From Deltaproteobacteria bacterium (GTDB lineage: Bacteria > Desulfobacterota > Deferrisomatia > Deferrisomatales > JACRMM01), in assembly GCA_016214985.1 (NCBI GenBank), contig JACRMM010000044.1:1-64000 (forward strand): a stretch of DNA of 64,000 nt, in the 5' to 3' direction. Positions within the stretch are counted from its first letter, which is position 1; every line of letters starts with the position of its first letter. The translations under genes and the position numbers were made by a program. The notes below the pieces were generated by a model. That model ran no database searches, had not been told where the DNA came from, and saw nothing but the letters and a program-made list of their open reading frames with translations. Positions 14,997 through 23,914 of the stretch are shown one piece after another.

Positions 14997-17548
14997 GGCT
15001 CTCCCTCTATTCCCGAGCCTGGGTCTGGGAGTCACGCGGTGCCTTCGGACGGCTGGCCTTCTTCGGCGCATGCCTCGCGGTGGGCGTGGCCGCTGTGGTG
15101 GCGGTCGCGGGCCTTTCGGACGGGGTCGAGCAGGCGCTGCGGGCCGAGGCGCGAAATCTCCTGGCCGCCGACCTCCAGGTCGAGGGCCATCGACCGCTGC
15201 CGACGAGCCTCTCGGCCGCTGTCGCGGCCGTCCCCGGCGCCCGGTGGGTTGAGGTGCGCCAGCTTCCGACGGTGGCCGCCGCGCCGGGGCGAGCAGGCGC
15301 CGCGGGCCCCAGCGAGCTCGTGGAGCTCAAGGCCGTGGGGCCTGGCTACCCCTTCTACGGGACCCTCCAACTCGAGCCGCGCCGAGCCCTGTCGGACCTC
15401 CTGACCCCCGACGCTGCCGTGGTTGCGCCGGAGCTCCTGGAACGCCTGGGGCTGCGGGTCGGAGGCCACCTTCTGCTCGGCGGCGCGGCGTTTCGGGTGG
15501 TCGGTACGGTCGACGCCGAGCCCGACCGGATCGCATTTTCCCTCACGCTCGGACCGCGCGTCTTCGTGTCGCTCGAGGGGCTCCGGCGCACGGGCCTCGA
15601 GACGCTCGGCAGCCGCATCGAGTACAGGGCGCTCGTGGCGCTCCCGGCCGGTGTCTCCTCGGCCCGGGCGGAAGCGGTCGCGAACCGGCTGCGGGCTGCG
15701 CTGCCGGACCCCTCGGCGTTTCGAGTGCAGACTTACACCCAGGCCCAACCCAACCTGCGCCGGGCCCTGGACCGCGGCACGCGGTTCCTAGGCCTGGTCG
15801 CCCTGCTCTCGCTCCTGATTGGCGGCATCGGGGTCGCGCAGACCGTGCGCGCATGGCTCGCCGAGAGGATCGACTCCATCGCCGTCCTCCAGTGCCTAGG
15901 CGTTCGCCCCCGGGAGATCCTGGCCCTGTACCTCGGCCACACCGCGCTCGTGGCCATGGTGGGAAGCGCAGTTGGCGCCGCGGCAGGAGTGGCGGTTCAG
16001 GCGGCCGCGGGCCGCCTTGCGCAGGGGCTTCTCCCCGCTTCGGCGCTTCGACTCTGGCAGCCCGCGGCGCTGCTGCGGGGCATGAGCCTGGGGGTGGGGG
16101 TTGCGCTTCTCTTCAGTCTGCCGCTCTTGATGGCGTTGCGCCGCGTGCCGCCCGTTCGCGTGTTACGGCACGATGCCGAGCCTCTGCCGCCGAGCCGTTG
16201 GGCCCAGGCCGCCACAGTGCTCGCCCTGGCCGGGGGGGTGCTGGGCACGGCGTGGGCCCAGTCCGGGTCGGCCGCGATGGGGGCCGAGTTTACGGCAGGG
16301 CTGGCCGGTGCCGTGCTGATCCTGGGCCTCGCGGCGCGCGCGGCCGCTCGGCTGGCCGCCGCCGTGCCGGAGCGCTGGGTCGCCGGCCGGGTGTCGTTGC
16401 GCCACGGGCTCGGAGCCCTCGCTCGCCCCGGCGCCGGCACCCTGGGGGCCGTCGTGGGTCTCGGGCTCGGAGTGCTGCTCGTGCTCGCCATGTACCTCGT
16501 GCAGGCCCGGCTGGGGGCCGAGCTCGGGGGCGAGCTGCCCCGCGACGCACCCACGGCGTTCCTGCTCGACGTCCAGCCCGATCAGTGGGCCGGGGTTCGC
16601 ACGATCTTGGAGGCGAAGGGCGCGACCCGGATCGATTCGGTGCCCGTGGTCATGGCCCGGCTCAAGGCCGTGGACGGACGCTCGGTCGCGGAGCTCGCGT
16701 CCAAGGCATCCACGCAGGACGGCGAGCGGGGCCGGCGCCGGTGGGTCTTCACAAGAGAGCAGCGCCTGACGTACCTGCGCGCGCTTCCGCCGGGCAACGA
16801 GGTGGTGGAAGGGCGGCTCTGGAGCGACCCGCGCCGACCGGAGGTGAGCGTGGAGGACGACTTCGCCCGCGACCTCGGCGCCCGCCTGGGTTCGACGCTG
16901 ACCTTCGACGTGCAGGGTGTTCCCCTCGACCTCGAGGTCACGAGCCTGCGCAGGGTGGAGTGGCGCACCTTCGGGATCAACTTCTTTCTCGTCGTCGAGC
17001 CCGGCGTGCTGGAGTCGGCGCCCCAGTTCCGGCTCGTCTCTGCCCGCCTTCCCCCGGGAGGGGAGCAGCGTGCCCAGGACCTGCTGGCCGCGCGTTACCC
17101 GAATGTGACCCTGCTTAAGGTCCGGGCAATCCTGGAGAAGATCCTGGCCGTCCTCAATCGAGTGGCGCTCGGCGTCCAGTTTCTGGGGGGGTTCACGGTG
17201 GTGGCGGGGATCGCGATCCTGGCGGGTGCCGTGTCCGCGGGCTCGGTGCGGCGGGGCCGGGAGGTGGCTCTCCTGAAGACCCTGGGTATGACTCGCCGGG
17301 GCGTCGCTGCGGCCTTCGCCCTCGAGTACGCCCTCGTGGGCGCGGTGGCCGGCCTCATCGGGTCGGCCGGGGCCGGTGTTGCGGCCTGGGCCGTGCTCAC
17401 CCGCGGCATGGAGATCCCCTTCCGCCTCGACGCCCTGCCGTACGCCGCGGCCGTGGCCGCCAGCGTCCTGCTGGCCGTTACCGCAGGCCTCGCTGCGAGC
17501 GGCCGGGCGCTGGGGCGGCGGCCCGTGGACGTGCTCCGCGCGGAGTGA
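14993..17548 (+). CDS. ybbP: YbbP-type FtsX permease
   Basis: 851 residues. The start is GTG 14993, overlapping the stop of ybbA. The N-terminal helix (FFGACLAVGVAAVVAVAGLSDG) is followed by a large periplasmic MacB-like domain, a first FtsX block (FLGLVALLSLLIGGIGVAQ, then VLQCLGVRPREILALYLG), several central helices, a second periplasmic domain, and a second FtsX block near the C-terminus (GFTVVAGIAILAGAV, KTLGMTRRGVAAAF). This double-FtsX layout is the YbbP/lipoprotein-transporter type. The protein probably acts with YbbA in the inner membrane; the substrate is not established in the family. Confidence 0.9.
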   Translation: MRLSLYSRAWVWESRGAFGRLAFFGACLAVGVAAVVAVAGLSDGVEQALRAEARNLLAADLQVEGHRPLPTSLSAAVAAVPGARWVEVRQLPTVAAAPGRAGAAGPSELVELKAVGPGYPFYGTLQLEPRRALSDLLTPDAAVVAPELLERLGLRVGGHLLLGGAAFRVVGTVDAEPDRIAFSLTLGPRVFVSLEGLRRTGLETLGSRIEYRALVALPAGVSSARAEAVANRLRAALPDPSAFRVQTYTQAQPNLRRALDRGTRFLGLVALLSLLIGGIGVAQTVRAWLAERIDSIAVLQCLGVRPREILALYLGHTALVAMVGSAVGAAAGVAVQAAAGRLAQGLLPASALRLWQPAALLRGMSLGVGVALLFSLPLLMALRRVPPVRVLRHDAEPLPPSRWAQAATVLALAGGVLGTAWAQSGSAAMGAEFTAGLAGAVLILGLAARAAARLAAAVPERWVAGRVSLRHGLGALARPGAGTLGAVVGLGLGVLLVLAMYLVQARLGAELGGELPRDAPTAFLLDVQPDQWAGVRTILEAKGATRIDSVPVVMARLKAVDGRSVAELASKASTQDGERGRRRWVFTREQRLTYLRALPPGNEVVEGRLWSDPRRPEVSVEDDFARDLGARLGSTLTFDVQGVPLDLEVTSLRRVEWRTFGINFFLVVEPGVLESAPQFRLVSARLPPGGEQRAQDLLAARYPNVTLLKVRAILEKILAVLNRVALGVQFLGGFTVVAGIAILAGAVSAGSVRRGREVALLKTLGMTRRGVAAAFALEYALVGAVAGLIGSAGAGVAAWAVLTRGMEIPFRLDALPYAAAVAASVLLAVTAGLAASGRALGRRPVDVLRAE

Positions 17549-17603
17549 TGGCGGGGTCCTGCCGTTTCCGGGCCCCCTCGGAGGCGTCGGGGCCCGCGAC
17601 GAC

Positions 17604-17632
17604 GAACCCTTCGGACCTCGGCCGAAGGGTTC
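17604..17632. terminator. Perfect 11-bp hairpin between convergent genes
   Basis: GAACCCTTCGG (17604-17614) pairs exactly with CCGAAGGGTTC (17622-17632) around a seven-base loop, midway between the convergent ybbP and ComEA-like genes. There is no clear T-run on either side, so it may work as a weak bidirectional or Rho-assisted terminator. Confidence 0.5.
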
Positions 17633-17653
17633 TGCCAGCCCGCGGGGTCGGGG

Positions 17654-18007
17654 CTACCAGACCGTTACCCGGTCGCCGAAGCGGTCGAGGTCGGCCTTCC
17701 CGATCCCCCTGACGTTGAGCAGCTGGTCGACCCTGGAGAGGGGCCCGTTGGCGTCGCGGTACTCCACGATGGACCCCGCCATCTCGGGGCTGATCCCCGG
17801 CACCTTGGCGAGCTCATCGGCGCTGGCCGCGTTGAGGTCCACTTTCTCCGTCCCCCTCCGCGTCGTCGCGGGCTGCTCCATGGAGTGGGAGGCACCGGCT
17901 CGGTACGGCGGGCCCGAGGTGTACGCCGGCGCGGCGGCGACGACGGTCGTCAGGGAGCCGACCGCGAGCGCGGCGAGGAACAGGGTGGTTCTTCTGTGCG
18001 TGTTCAT
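17654..18007 (-). CDS. Exported ComEA-like helix-hairpin-helix protein
   Basis: 117 residues. AGGAGGTG precedes the ATG. The signal peptide is residues 1-25 (LFLAALAVGSLTTVVAAA). The C-terminal 65 residues contain two helix-hairpin-helix motifs (VDLNAASADELAKVPGI and VDQLLNVRGIGKADLDRFG). This is the ComEA fold, which binds double-stranded DNA during uptake; stand-alone HhH proteins of this size often lack a proven competence role. dprA lies about 4 kb away, so a DNA-uptake function is possible but not shown. Confidence 0.8.
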   Translation of the reverse strand: MNTHRRTTLFLAALAVGSLTTVVAAAPAYTSGPPYRAGASHSMEQPATTRRGTEKVDLNAASADELAKVPGISPEMAGSIVEYRDANGPLSRVDQLLNVRGIGKADLDRFGDRVTVW

Positions 18008-18095
18008 GACTGCACCTCCTCTCCCCCCGACGTCTCCGAATGCCCCTCTACGGTAGCCACGGCTCCGGCGCTTGGGAACGCCGCACTCGCCGAGA

Positions 18096-18863
18096 TCACC
18101 GGTACCCGTCGTAGAAGAGCTTCGCGGTGACCGCCAGGACCATGGTCAGGAACAGGGGCCGGACGAAGCGGGCGCCGCGGGTGACGACCAGCCCCGCACC
18201 GATGCGGGCGCCGATCATCTGACCCGAGCCCATGAGGAGGCCCGCGGTGAGCACCACGTGGCCCCCGGCGAGGAAGACCCCCAGGGAGATCAGGTTGCTC
18301 GTGCAGTTCATGAGCTTGGCGTAGCCGGTGGCACGGACGAGGTCGAGGCCGAGGCCGGCGACGAGTGCCACGACCCAGAAGGAGCCGGTGCCGGGCCCGA
18401 AGAAGCCGTCGTAGAATCCGAGGCCGAGCCCGAAGACGCTGTAGAAGGGGCCGGGCTGGACCCGGGGGCGCCGGTCTTCGAACCCGAAGTGCGGGGTCAC
18501 CAGGGTGTAGAGCGCGATGGTGGCGAGCAGGAAGGGGATCGCCTGGCGCAGGAGCGCGGGGTCGAGCCGCTGGACCGCCCAGGCGCCGAGGGCAGCGCCC
18601 GCTGCGGTGAAGGCGACACCCGCGGCGCCGTCGCCGAGGCGGATGGTCCCGGAGCGGGCGAAGTGTCGCACGGCGCTGGTGGACCCGAAGGACGACTGGA
18701 GCTTGTTGGTTCCGAGGGCATAGGGGGGCGGGAGGCCGAGGCCCAGGAGCACGGGCAGGGTGATCAGGCCGCCGCCGCCGGCCACGGCGTCGACGAGGCC
18801 CGCGACGAGGCCCGTCAGAAAGAGGATCGGGACGCCCCACAGGGGGATCGAGAGGTGATCCAT
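18096..18863 (-). CDS. TauE/SafE family sulfite/anion exporter-like permease
   Basis: 255 residues. The start ATG is 18863 after GGAGAC. About eight hydrophobic helices are visible. Family signatures include LVAGLVDAVAGGGGLITLP near the N-terminus and LGFYDGFFGPGTGSF in the middle. Members move sulfonates, sulfite, sulfoacetate or other small organic anions; substrate cannot be chosen here. No sulfur-metabolism genes adjoin it. Confidence 0.85.
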   Translation of the reverse strand: MDHLSIPLWGVPILFLTGLVAGLVDAVAGGGGLITLPVLLGLGLPPPYALGTNKLQSSFGSTSAVRHFARSGTIRLGDGAAGVAFTAAGAALGAWAVQRLDPALLRQAIPFLLATIALYTLVTPHFGFEDRRPRVQPGPFYSVFGLGLGFYDGFFGPGTGSFWVVALVAGLGLDLVRATGYAKLMNCTSNLISLGVFLAGGHVVLTAGLLMGSGQMIGARIGAGLVVTRGARFVRPLFLTMVLAVTAKLFYDGYR

Positions 18864-19365
18864 GGTCTCCTCGGCACCCGCGGCAGGGCCGGCGCCGACT
18901 CTTCCCTGTTCGGGTCGGCCGGGGCAACGCGGCACGTCCGGTTTCCCGAGGTCCCGCCAACGTCCGCTGCGTTGGGGTTTGGCGGGTCGCTGGGCTCCGG
19001 CCGACGATCCCGCGTTGACCTGATTCCTGGGAACCTATAAAGAAAGTCCCGTGCTCCAAGAGCGGCCGGACGCCCCGCCGCTCCACGGGACGATCCCTGG
19101 GCGCCTGGGGCATCTCTCGGCCGAACGAAGGGGCCATCGCCGCCGCGCCGTTGCAAGCAACCTGCCAAGACCGCGTCCCGCTCCGCTCTGGGGCATCCGA
19201 CCGCTCCCGGTTGATGCGTCGGGGTGACCGAAAGTCATGGGCAACTCAGTCGTCTCTCAAGCATTCAGACCGGTCGTTGAGCCCTCGGGGTCCAGGCTGG
19301 CGTTGAGCGGGCGTCGTCCGTCGCGACCGGCCCGCCGAACCCTTCGCCGATCCGGTCCTGTGCGG
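18864..19365. other. 502-bp spacer between permease and PII genes
   Basis: No credible gene. On the plus strand a TTGACC/TATAAA pair lies at about 19015-19041, but its spacing is only 15 bases and no plus-strand gene follows. A weak hairpin (CCTGT/ACAGG on the minus strand) sits just after the PII stop. The permease promoter is presumably here. Confidence 0.35.
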
Positions 19366-19746
<381 letters not shown>

Positions 19747-19923
19747 TTACCCTTCGGCGCCGAGGTCGAGGCACCGCTCGGCGATCCTCTCCTCGAGCTC
19801 CTCCAGCGCGAGGAGTTGGTGAGGCCGCACGGAGTGAGCGGGAAGGCTCGCGCGGCGCTCGGCGAGCTCCCGGCGCAGCGCCGCCAGCTCCGCCTGGAGC
19901 CGACTGCGCTCGGCGTCGGTCAC
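19747..19923 (-). CDS. 58-residue coiled-coil protein of unknown function
   Basis: Starts at GTG 19923, which overlaps the stop of the upstream AhpD-like gene by four bases (GTGA). The product is two charged helices (AERSRLQAELAALRRELAE and LALEELEERIAERCLD) joined by SLPAHSVRPHQ. It is not recognised beyond resembling small helical hypothetical proteins of delta-type proteobacteria. Translational coupling to the AhpD-like gene is the main support. Confidence 0.55.
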   Translation of the reverse strand: MTDAERSRLQAELAALRRELAERRASLPAHSVRPHQLLALEELEERIAERCLDLGAEG

Positions 19924-20237
19924 GGCGCCTCCTCCAGCACCTGATCGATCCACTCCGCTGCGGCGATCATGGCCGGGAAGCCGGCGGTGGGCAGGGCGAG
20001 CAGCGCCGCGTGGCGCAGCTCGTCGGGCGTGAAGCCCTCCTGGAGAGCCTGGCGGGCCTGGGACTTGACGCCGCCCTGGCTCTGGGTCCCGATCGCGACG
20101 CCGAGCCGGACGAGGCGGCGGCCGCGCTCCTCGAGGGGGCCCTGGCGGTTGACCGCGAGGGAGAGCTCCATGTGGGCCTTCTCGACGTCGGGGTAACGGT
20201 TCAGAAACCGGCGGAACGGCTCGGGCAGCTGGGGCAT
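19920..20237 (-). CDS. AhpD/carboxymuconolactone decarboxylase-like protein
   Basis: 105 residues, start ATG 20237 after GAGGAG. The fold signature is seen in ERGRRLVRLGVAIGTQSQGGVKSQARQALQEGFTPDELRHAALLALPTAGFPAMIAA, split between two conserved helices. The CXXC pair of true AhpD peroxidase is absent, since the position reads QSQGGV. It is therefore likely a non-redox carboxymuconolactone decarboxylase-fold protein of unknown role. It is coupled by a 4-base overlap to a tiny helical protein. Confidence 0.78.
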   Translation of the reverse strand: MPQLPEPFRRFLNRYPDVEKAHMELSLAVNRQGPLEERGRRLVRLGVAIGTQSQGGVKSQARQALQEGFTPDELRHAALLALPTAGFPAMIAAAEWIDQVLEEAP

Positions 20238-20473
20238 GGTTTCTCCTCGGGGGGTGCGCGGGTGGGGGCGTCCCGGGCAGAGTAGCGGAAGGAGAAGGCG
20301 ACGCAAGGAAGCGCCGCGTCCCGATCCTCGGGTCGTCCGCCGTCGGTGCCGCTCTCCTTGACCCCCGTCCCTATCCTGGAGTACCAACCGGTCATGGAAT
20401 CGACCTCCGTGCTGGCGCCGACGGCGCCCGAGATCTCAACCTGAGCGTCGACGCTGCCCTCGTCCAGGTTCCC

Positions 20474-22102
20474 TTGGCCAAGGCCTGCGAGCCTTCCCCT
20501 GGGATTCTCGTGCTCGCCGGCAGCCTGCGGGCGGCCGGCGCCCGGGTGTCCGTGTTCGACGCCAACCTGGAGGTCCAGGAGGCGCTCTTCGCGCCCGGGC
20601 GCCTCGGCCACGAGGCAGCCGTCCTCGCCCAGAGCGGCGCGCCCGCGGCGCGGGTCACCTCGGCTCGGCGCGCTGCGCTCGGGACCACGCGCGCGGTGGA
20701 ATGCCTGCGAGACGTCCGGACCTACCGGGATCTCGGCGCCTACCGGGCGGCTGTGAACCGCCTGGAGGAGGCCTGCCGCGTCCTCTCCCGGGCCGGGTCT
20801 TCCCGGCTCTCGCTCTCGGACCTGACCGTCGAGGGGCTCTCACCCCTCTCCTCGTCGGACCTGGGCGCCGTGGCGCGGGACCCCTCGGCCCTCCCCTTCG
20901 CCGACGAGCTCGCCGCGCTCGTTCCCCGCATCCTCGAGGGGGCGCCCCGCCTGATCGGGGTGTCTGCGGTCTACCTCTCCCAGGCGCTGCCTGCCTTCGC
21001 CCTGGCCGGGCTCCTCCGGAGGGCCGGCTACGGCGGGCGGCTCGTGCTCGGCGGCGGGGTGGTCTCCTCCTGGGCGCCGCGCCTCGGGCCCCAGTCCGTG
21101 CTCTTCGAGGCGTGGGACGCCCTGGTGGCCGGGCCGGGGGAGGAGGCTCTCGGTGCGCTCCTGGGGCACGGCGACCCCCGGGACGCCTCCGGGGTTCTCG
21201 CCCCTGCCCTCGGTGTCTGGAACGCGCCGGCCACGGGCGGCCGTGCTCCGGTCTGGTTCGAGCCTGACCCCAAGGGTCTCCCCTGGGACCGCTACCTCTC
21301 GCCCGGGCCGGTCCTGCCCCTGGCGACGTCGCGGGGTTGCTACTGGGGCCGGTGCGCCTTCTGCCCCGAAGCAACGGAGGGCCGACAGGGGTTCCAGACC
21401 ATGCGGGCCGGCGCGCTGCGCGACGCCGTGCTCAGGGCCCGCGACACGCACGGGTTTCGCTGGGTCCACCTGACCGATGACGCGGTTCCGCCCGGCACGC
21501 TGCGCACCCTGGCCCGTGGGCTTCAGGGCGAGGGGGTCCGCTGGTACGGCTTCGCGCGCTTGGAGGCGGCACTCCTCGACCCGGCCTTTTCAGAGGAGCT
21601 GGCGGCCGGCGGTTGCGCCATGCTCCAGCTGGGTGTCGAGACAGCCTCCCAGCGCCTCCTGGATGGGCTCGGCAAGGGGACCCGGATCGCCGACGTGGGC
21701 GCGATGCTCCGAAACGTCGCCCGAGCGGGCATCCGGACCTACGTCTACCTGCTCTTCGGGATCCCCACCGAGACGGCCGAGGAGGCGCGCACCACAGGGG
21801 ATTGGGCCGTGCGGCACGCCGATGCCGTCACCTTCTTGAACCTCGCGCTCCTGAACCTCCCGCGGGGGAGCGAGCTCGAACGCGACCCGGCGCGGTATGG
21901 CCTCACCGAGCTCCACGCGTCGTCCGGCTCCCGCGATCTCTCCCTGTACCGGTCCTACGCCAGCGAGGGAGGGGGGAGTCGCCGCGACCTGCGCCGCGTC
22001 CTCGCCGCGGTGCGCGCTCGCCCCGAGATCCGCCGGATCCTCGCCCGCACGCCGCCGGGGTTCACCTCCAATCACGCGGCCTTCGCTCCGCTTGATGGAT
22101 AG
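20474..22102 (+). CDS. B12-binding-domain radical SAM protein
   Basis: About 542 residues if begun at TTG 20474. The N-terminal part (SPGILVLAGSLRAAGARVSVFDANLE) and the later VLGGGVVSSW region match a B12-binding Rossmann domain. The radical SAM core begins ATSRGCYWGRCAFCPEA, with cysteines at 289, 294 and 297: spacing CX4CX2C, not the usual CX3CX2C. GVETASQRLLDGLGKG and FGIPTETAEEA are typical later core motifs. The beta-strand DAALVQVP that normally opens this fold lies upstream of the TTG in the same frame, with only a CTG (20441) before it. The true start is therefore unusual, or a base is missing. Substrate is unknown; isolated gene. Confidence 0.8.
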   Translation: MAKACEPSPGILVLAGSLRAAGARVSVFDANLEVQEALFAPGRLGHEAAVLAQSGAPAARVTSARRAALGTTRAVECLRDVRTYRDLGAYRAAVNRLEEACRVLSRAGSSRLSLSDLTVEGLSPLSSSDLGAVARDPSALPFADELAALVPRILEGAPRLIGVSAVYLSQALPAFALAGLLRRAGYGGRLVLGGGVVSSWAPRLGPQSVLFEAWDALVAGPGEEALGALLGHGDPRDASGVLAPALGVWNAPATGGRAPVWFEPDPKGLPWDRYLSPGPVLPLATSRGCYWGRCAFCPEATEGRQGFQTMRAGALRDAVLRARDTHGFRWVHLTDDAVPPGTLRTLARGLQGEGVRWYGFARLEAALLDPAFSEELAAGGCAMLQLGVETASQRLLDGLGKGTRIADVGAMLRNVARAGIRTYVYLLFGIPTETAEEARTTGDWAVRHADAVTFLNLALLNLPRGSELERDPARYGLTELHASSGSRDLSLYRSYASEGGGSRRDLRRVLAAVRARPEIRRILARTPPGFTSNHAAFAPLDG

Positions 22103-22277
22103 GGCCGGAGAGTCGTACCTCGCCCCCGATAGGTGCCGTGGCGGCGAGCACTGCGGTGCCGAGGGAGTCTCCGGTCCGCCCGGAGCGGATGCGTCGCGGG
22201 CGCCGGCCCGTCTTGCATTCGGCAGGTCGACCGTTTAAGGTAAGCCGTCCGGCGGCCGGGGGGTGGGAGGGGACAGG

Positions 22278-23405
22278 ATGCCGGAGAGCTGGATCGACGG
22301 GCTGGTCTTGTCGCGGGTGGCCGGGGTGGGCGACCGCCTGTTCCGAAGCCTCGTTGACGCCTTCGGGAGCGCCGGGGCGGTGCTCGCGTCGAGCCCGGAG
22401 CGGCTCCGCGAGGTCGGCGGGGTGGGGCCGGCCGTCGCTGCCGCGATCGCGGCAGCCCGCGACCGCCGGGCGGCCGAGCAGGAGGCCCGCCGGGTCCGCG
22501 ACGCCGGGTTCTTCCTCGTCCCTTACGGGGATCCGACCTACCCGACGCCCCTCTCCCGGATCCACGACCCGCCCGCAGTGCTCTACGGAGCCGGTGCGCT
22601 GCGGCCCCGCGACGCCGTGGCCGTGGCGATCGTGGGTAGCCGCCGGGCGACGACCCAGGGGGCCCGCTTCGCGCGCTGGCTCGCTCGTGACCTGGCGGCA
22701 GAAGGAGTGACCGTGGTGAGCGGGCTCGCCGAGGGGATCGACGCAGCCGCCCACGCGGGCGCCCTGGAGGGCGGTGGGCGCACGTTCGCGGTGTTCGGCT
22801 CGGGGCTGGATGTTCTGTACCCGGCGCGAAACGCCGCGTTGGCCGGGGCTGTCCGGGAGAGCGGTGCGTGGCTGAGCGAGCTGCCCCTAGGGAGCGAGCC
22901 GCTGGGTCACCACTTCCCGCGCCGCAATCGGATCATCAGCGGGCTGACGCTCGGGGTCGTCGTAGTCGAGGCGGCGGAGAAGAGTGGGTCCCTGATCACG
23001 GCCCTCGCCGCCCTGGATCAGAACCGCGAGGTGTTCGCGGTGCCGGGGCCGCCGGGCTCCTTCAACTCCCGAGGCGCACACCGACTGCTGCGGATGGGGG
23101 CGAAGCTGGTCGAGACCGCGGCGGACGTGCTCGAGGAGTTGTCGCTCGGCCGCCGCGGAGCCGTTCCCCCTCCTGCGGCGCCGGAGGCCGAGGTCGAGCC
23201 GCTTCCGTTGCCGCTCCGAGCGGTATGGGCGGCCCTGGAGGAGAGCCCGCTGCACATCGACGAGGTGTCGCGGCGCGCAGGCGTGACGGCGGCCGAAGCC
23301 TCTGTGGCGCTGATGGAGCTGTGCCTGCGGGGCGCGGTGGACGAGATGCCCGGAAAGCTCTACGCGCGGTGCTCCGCAGCGTTCGGGAAGGTGGAGGATC
23401 GATGA
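22278..23405 (+). CDS. dprA: DNA processing protein DprA/Smf
   Basis: 375 residues. ATG 22278 is preferred over an upstream GTG because GGAGGGG precedes it. An N-terminal SAM-like helical domain contains HhH-type GVGDRLFRSL and GVGPAVAAAI. The Rossmann core has VAIVGSRRAT, SGLAEGIDAAAHAGAL, VFGSGLDVLYP, FPRRNRIISGL and VFAVPG. A C-terminal winged helix (HIDEVSRRAGVTAAEASVALMELCLRG) completes it. DprA loads RecA onto incoming single-stranded DNA in transformation. The stop overlaps smg, and topA follows, a very common gene order. Confidence 0.95.
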   Translation: MPESWIDGLVLSRVAGVGDRLFRSLVDAFGSAGAVLASSPERLREVGGVGPAVAAAIAAARDRRAAEQEARRVRDAGFFLVPYGDPTYPTPLSRIHDPPAVLYGAGALRPRDAVAVAIVGSRRATTQGARFARWLARDLAAEGVTVVSGLAEGIDAAAHAGALEGGGRTFAVFGSGLDVLYPARNAALAGAVRESGAWLSELPLGSEPLGHHFPRRNRIISGLTLGVVVVEAAEKSGSLITALAALDQNREVFAVPGPPGSFNSRGAHRLLRMGAKLVETAADVLEELSLGRRGAVPPPAAPEAEVEPLPLPLRAVWAALEESPLHIDEVSRRAGVTAAEASVALMELCLRGAVDEMPGKLYARCSAAFGKVEDR

Positions 23406-23872
23406 AGGGCACCATGTTCGACGTGGTCGACTACATCGCGCGCCGGTACGGTGCGGTGCGGGAGGCCTTCCAGGACCTCGGCTCGCTTCGCGACGAGCTG
23501 TTCGACGTCGGCTTCCAGGAGGAGGAGGTCGAGCGCGCCCTGGCATGGCTGCAGCGGCTTCGGGCCGCCGGCGCCCCCGCGTCCCCGTGGGAGGAGCCGC
23601 GACGGGACGCGACGCGGGTGCCGAGTGTGGCGGAGACGCACAAGATCACAGCCGCGGCGCGCGGCTACGTGCTTCGCCTGGAGCGGGCGGGCGTGCTCGA
23701 CGCGGCGCTCCGGGAGGCGGTCTACGAGCGAGCCGCCGGCCTCGAGGTGCCGGCGGTGGGGCTTCGAGAGGTGCGGGTACTGGTGGCGGTCCTGCTCGAG
23801 GCGTCGTCGCGGGGGACCGTGGGCATGGCCGGCGGGGCGCTGCGCGCGGGGAATCGGAAGTTCTATCACTGA
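23402..23872 (+). CDS. smg: Smg/DUF494 family protein
   Basis: 156 residues; ATG overlaps the dprA stop (ATGA). MFDVVDYIARRYG at the start, an acidic mid-section and the closing GNRKFY are conserved features of the Smg/DUF494 family. Its function is not established. It is normally encoded between dprA and topA, exactly as here. Confidence 0.9.
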   Translation: MKGTMFDVVDYIARRYGAVREAFQDLGSLRDELFDVGFQEEEVERALAWLQRLRAAGAPASPWEEPRRDATRVPSVAETHKITAAARGYVLRLERAGVLDAALREAVYERAAGLEVPAVGLREVRVLVAVLLEASSRGTVGMAGGALRAGNRKFYH

Positions 23873-23914
23873 CCAACAGGCGCCGGCCGTGCCGGCAGGG
23901 AATGTCGTAAAACG

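Noticed and set aside
18100-18860. Assignment of the TauE/SafE permease specifically to sulfite or sulfonate export
   Set aside because: No sulfur-oxidation or sulfonate genes adjoin it, so only the family level is supported.
19015-19041. TTGACC/TATAAA promoter-like pair on the plus strand
   Set aside because: The spacing is 15 bases and no plus-strand gene follows within several hundred bases.
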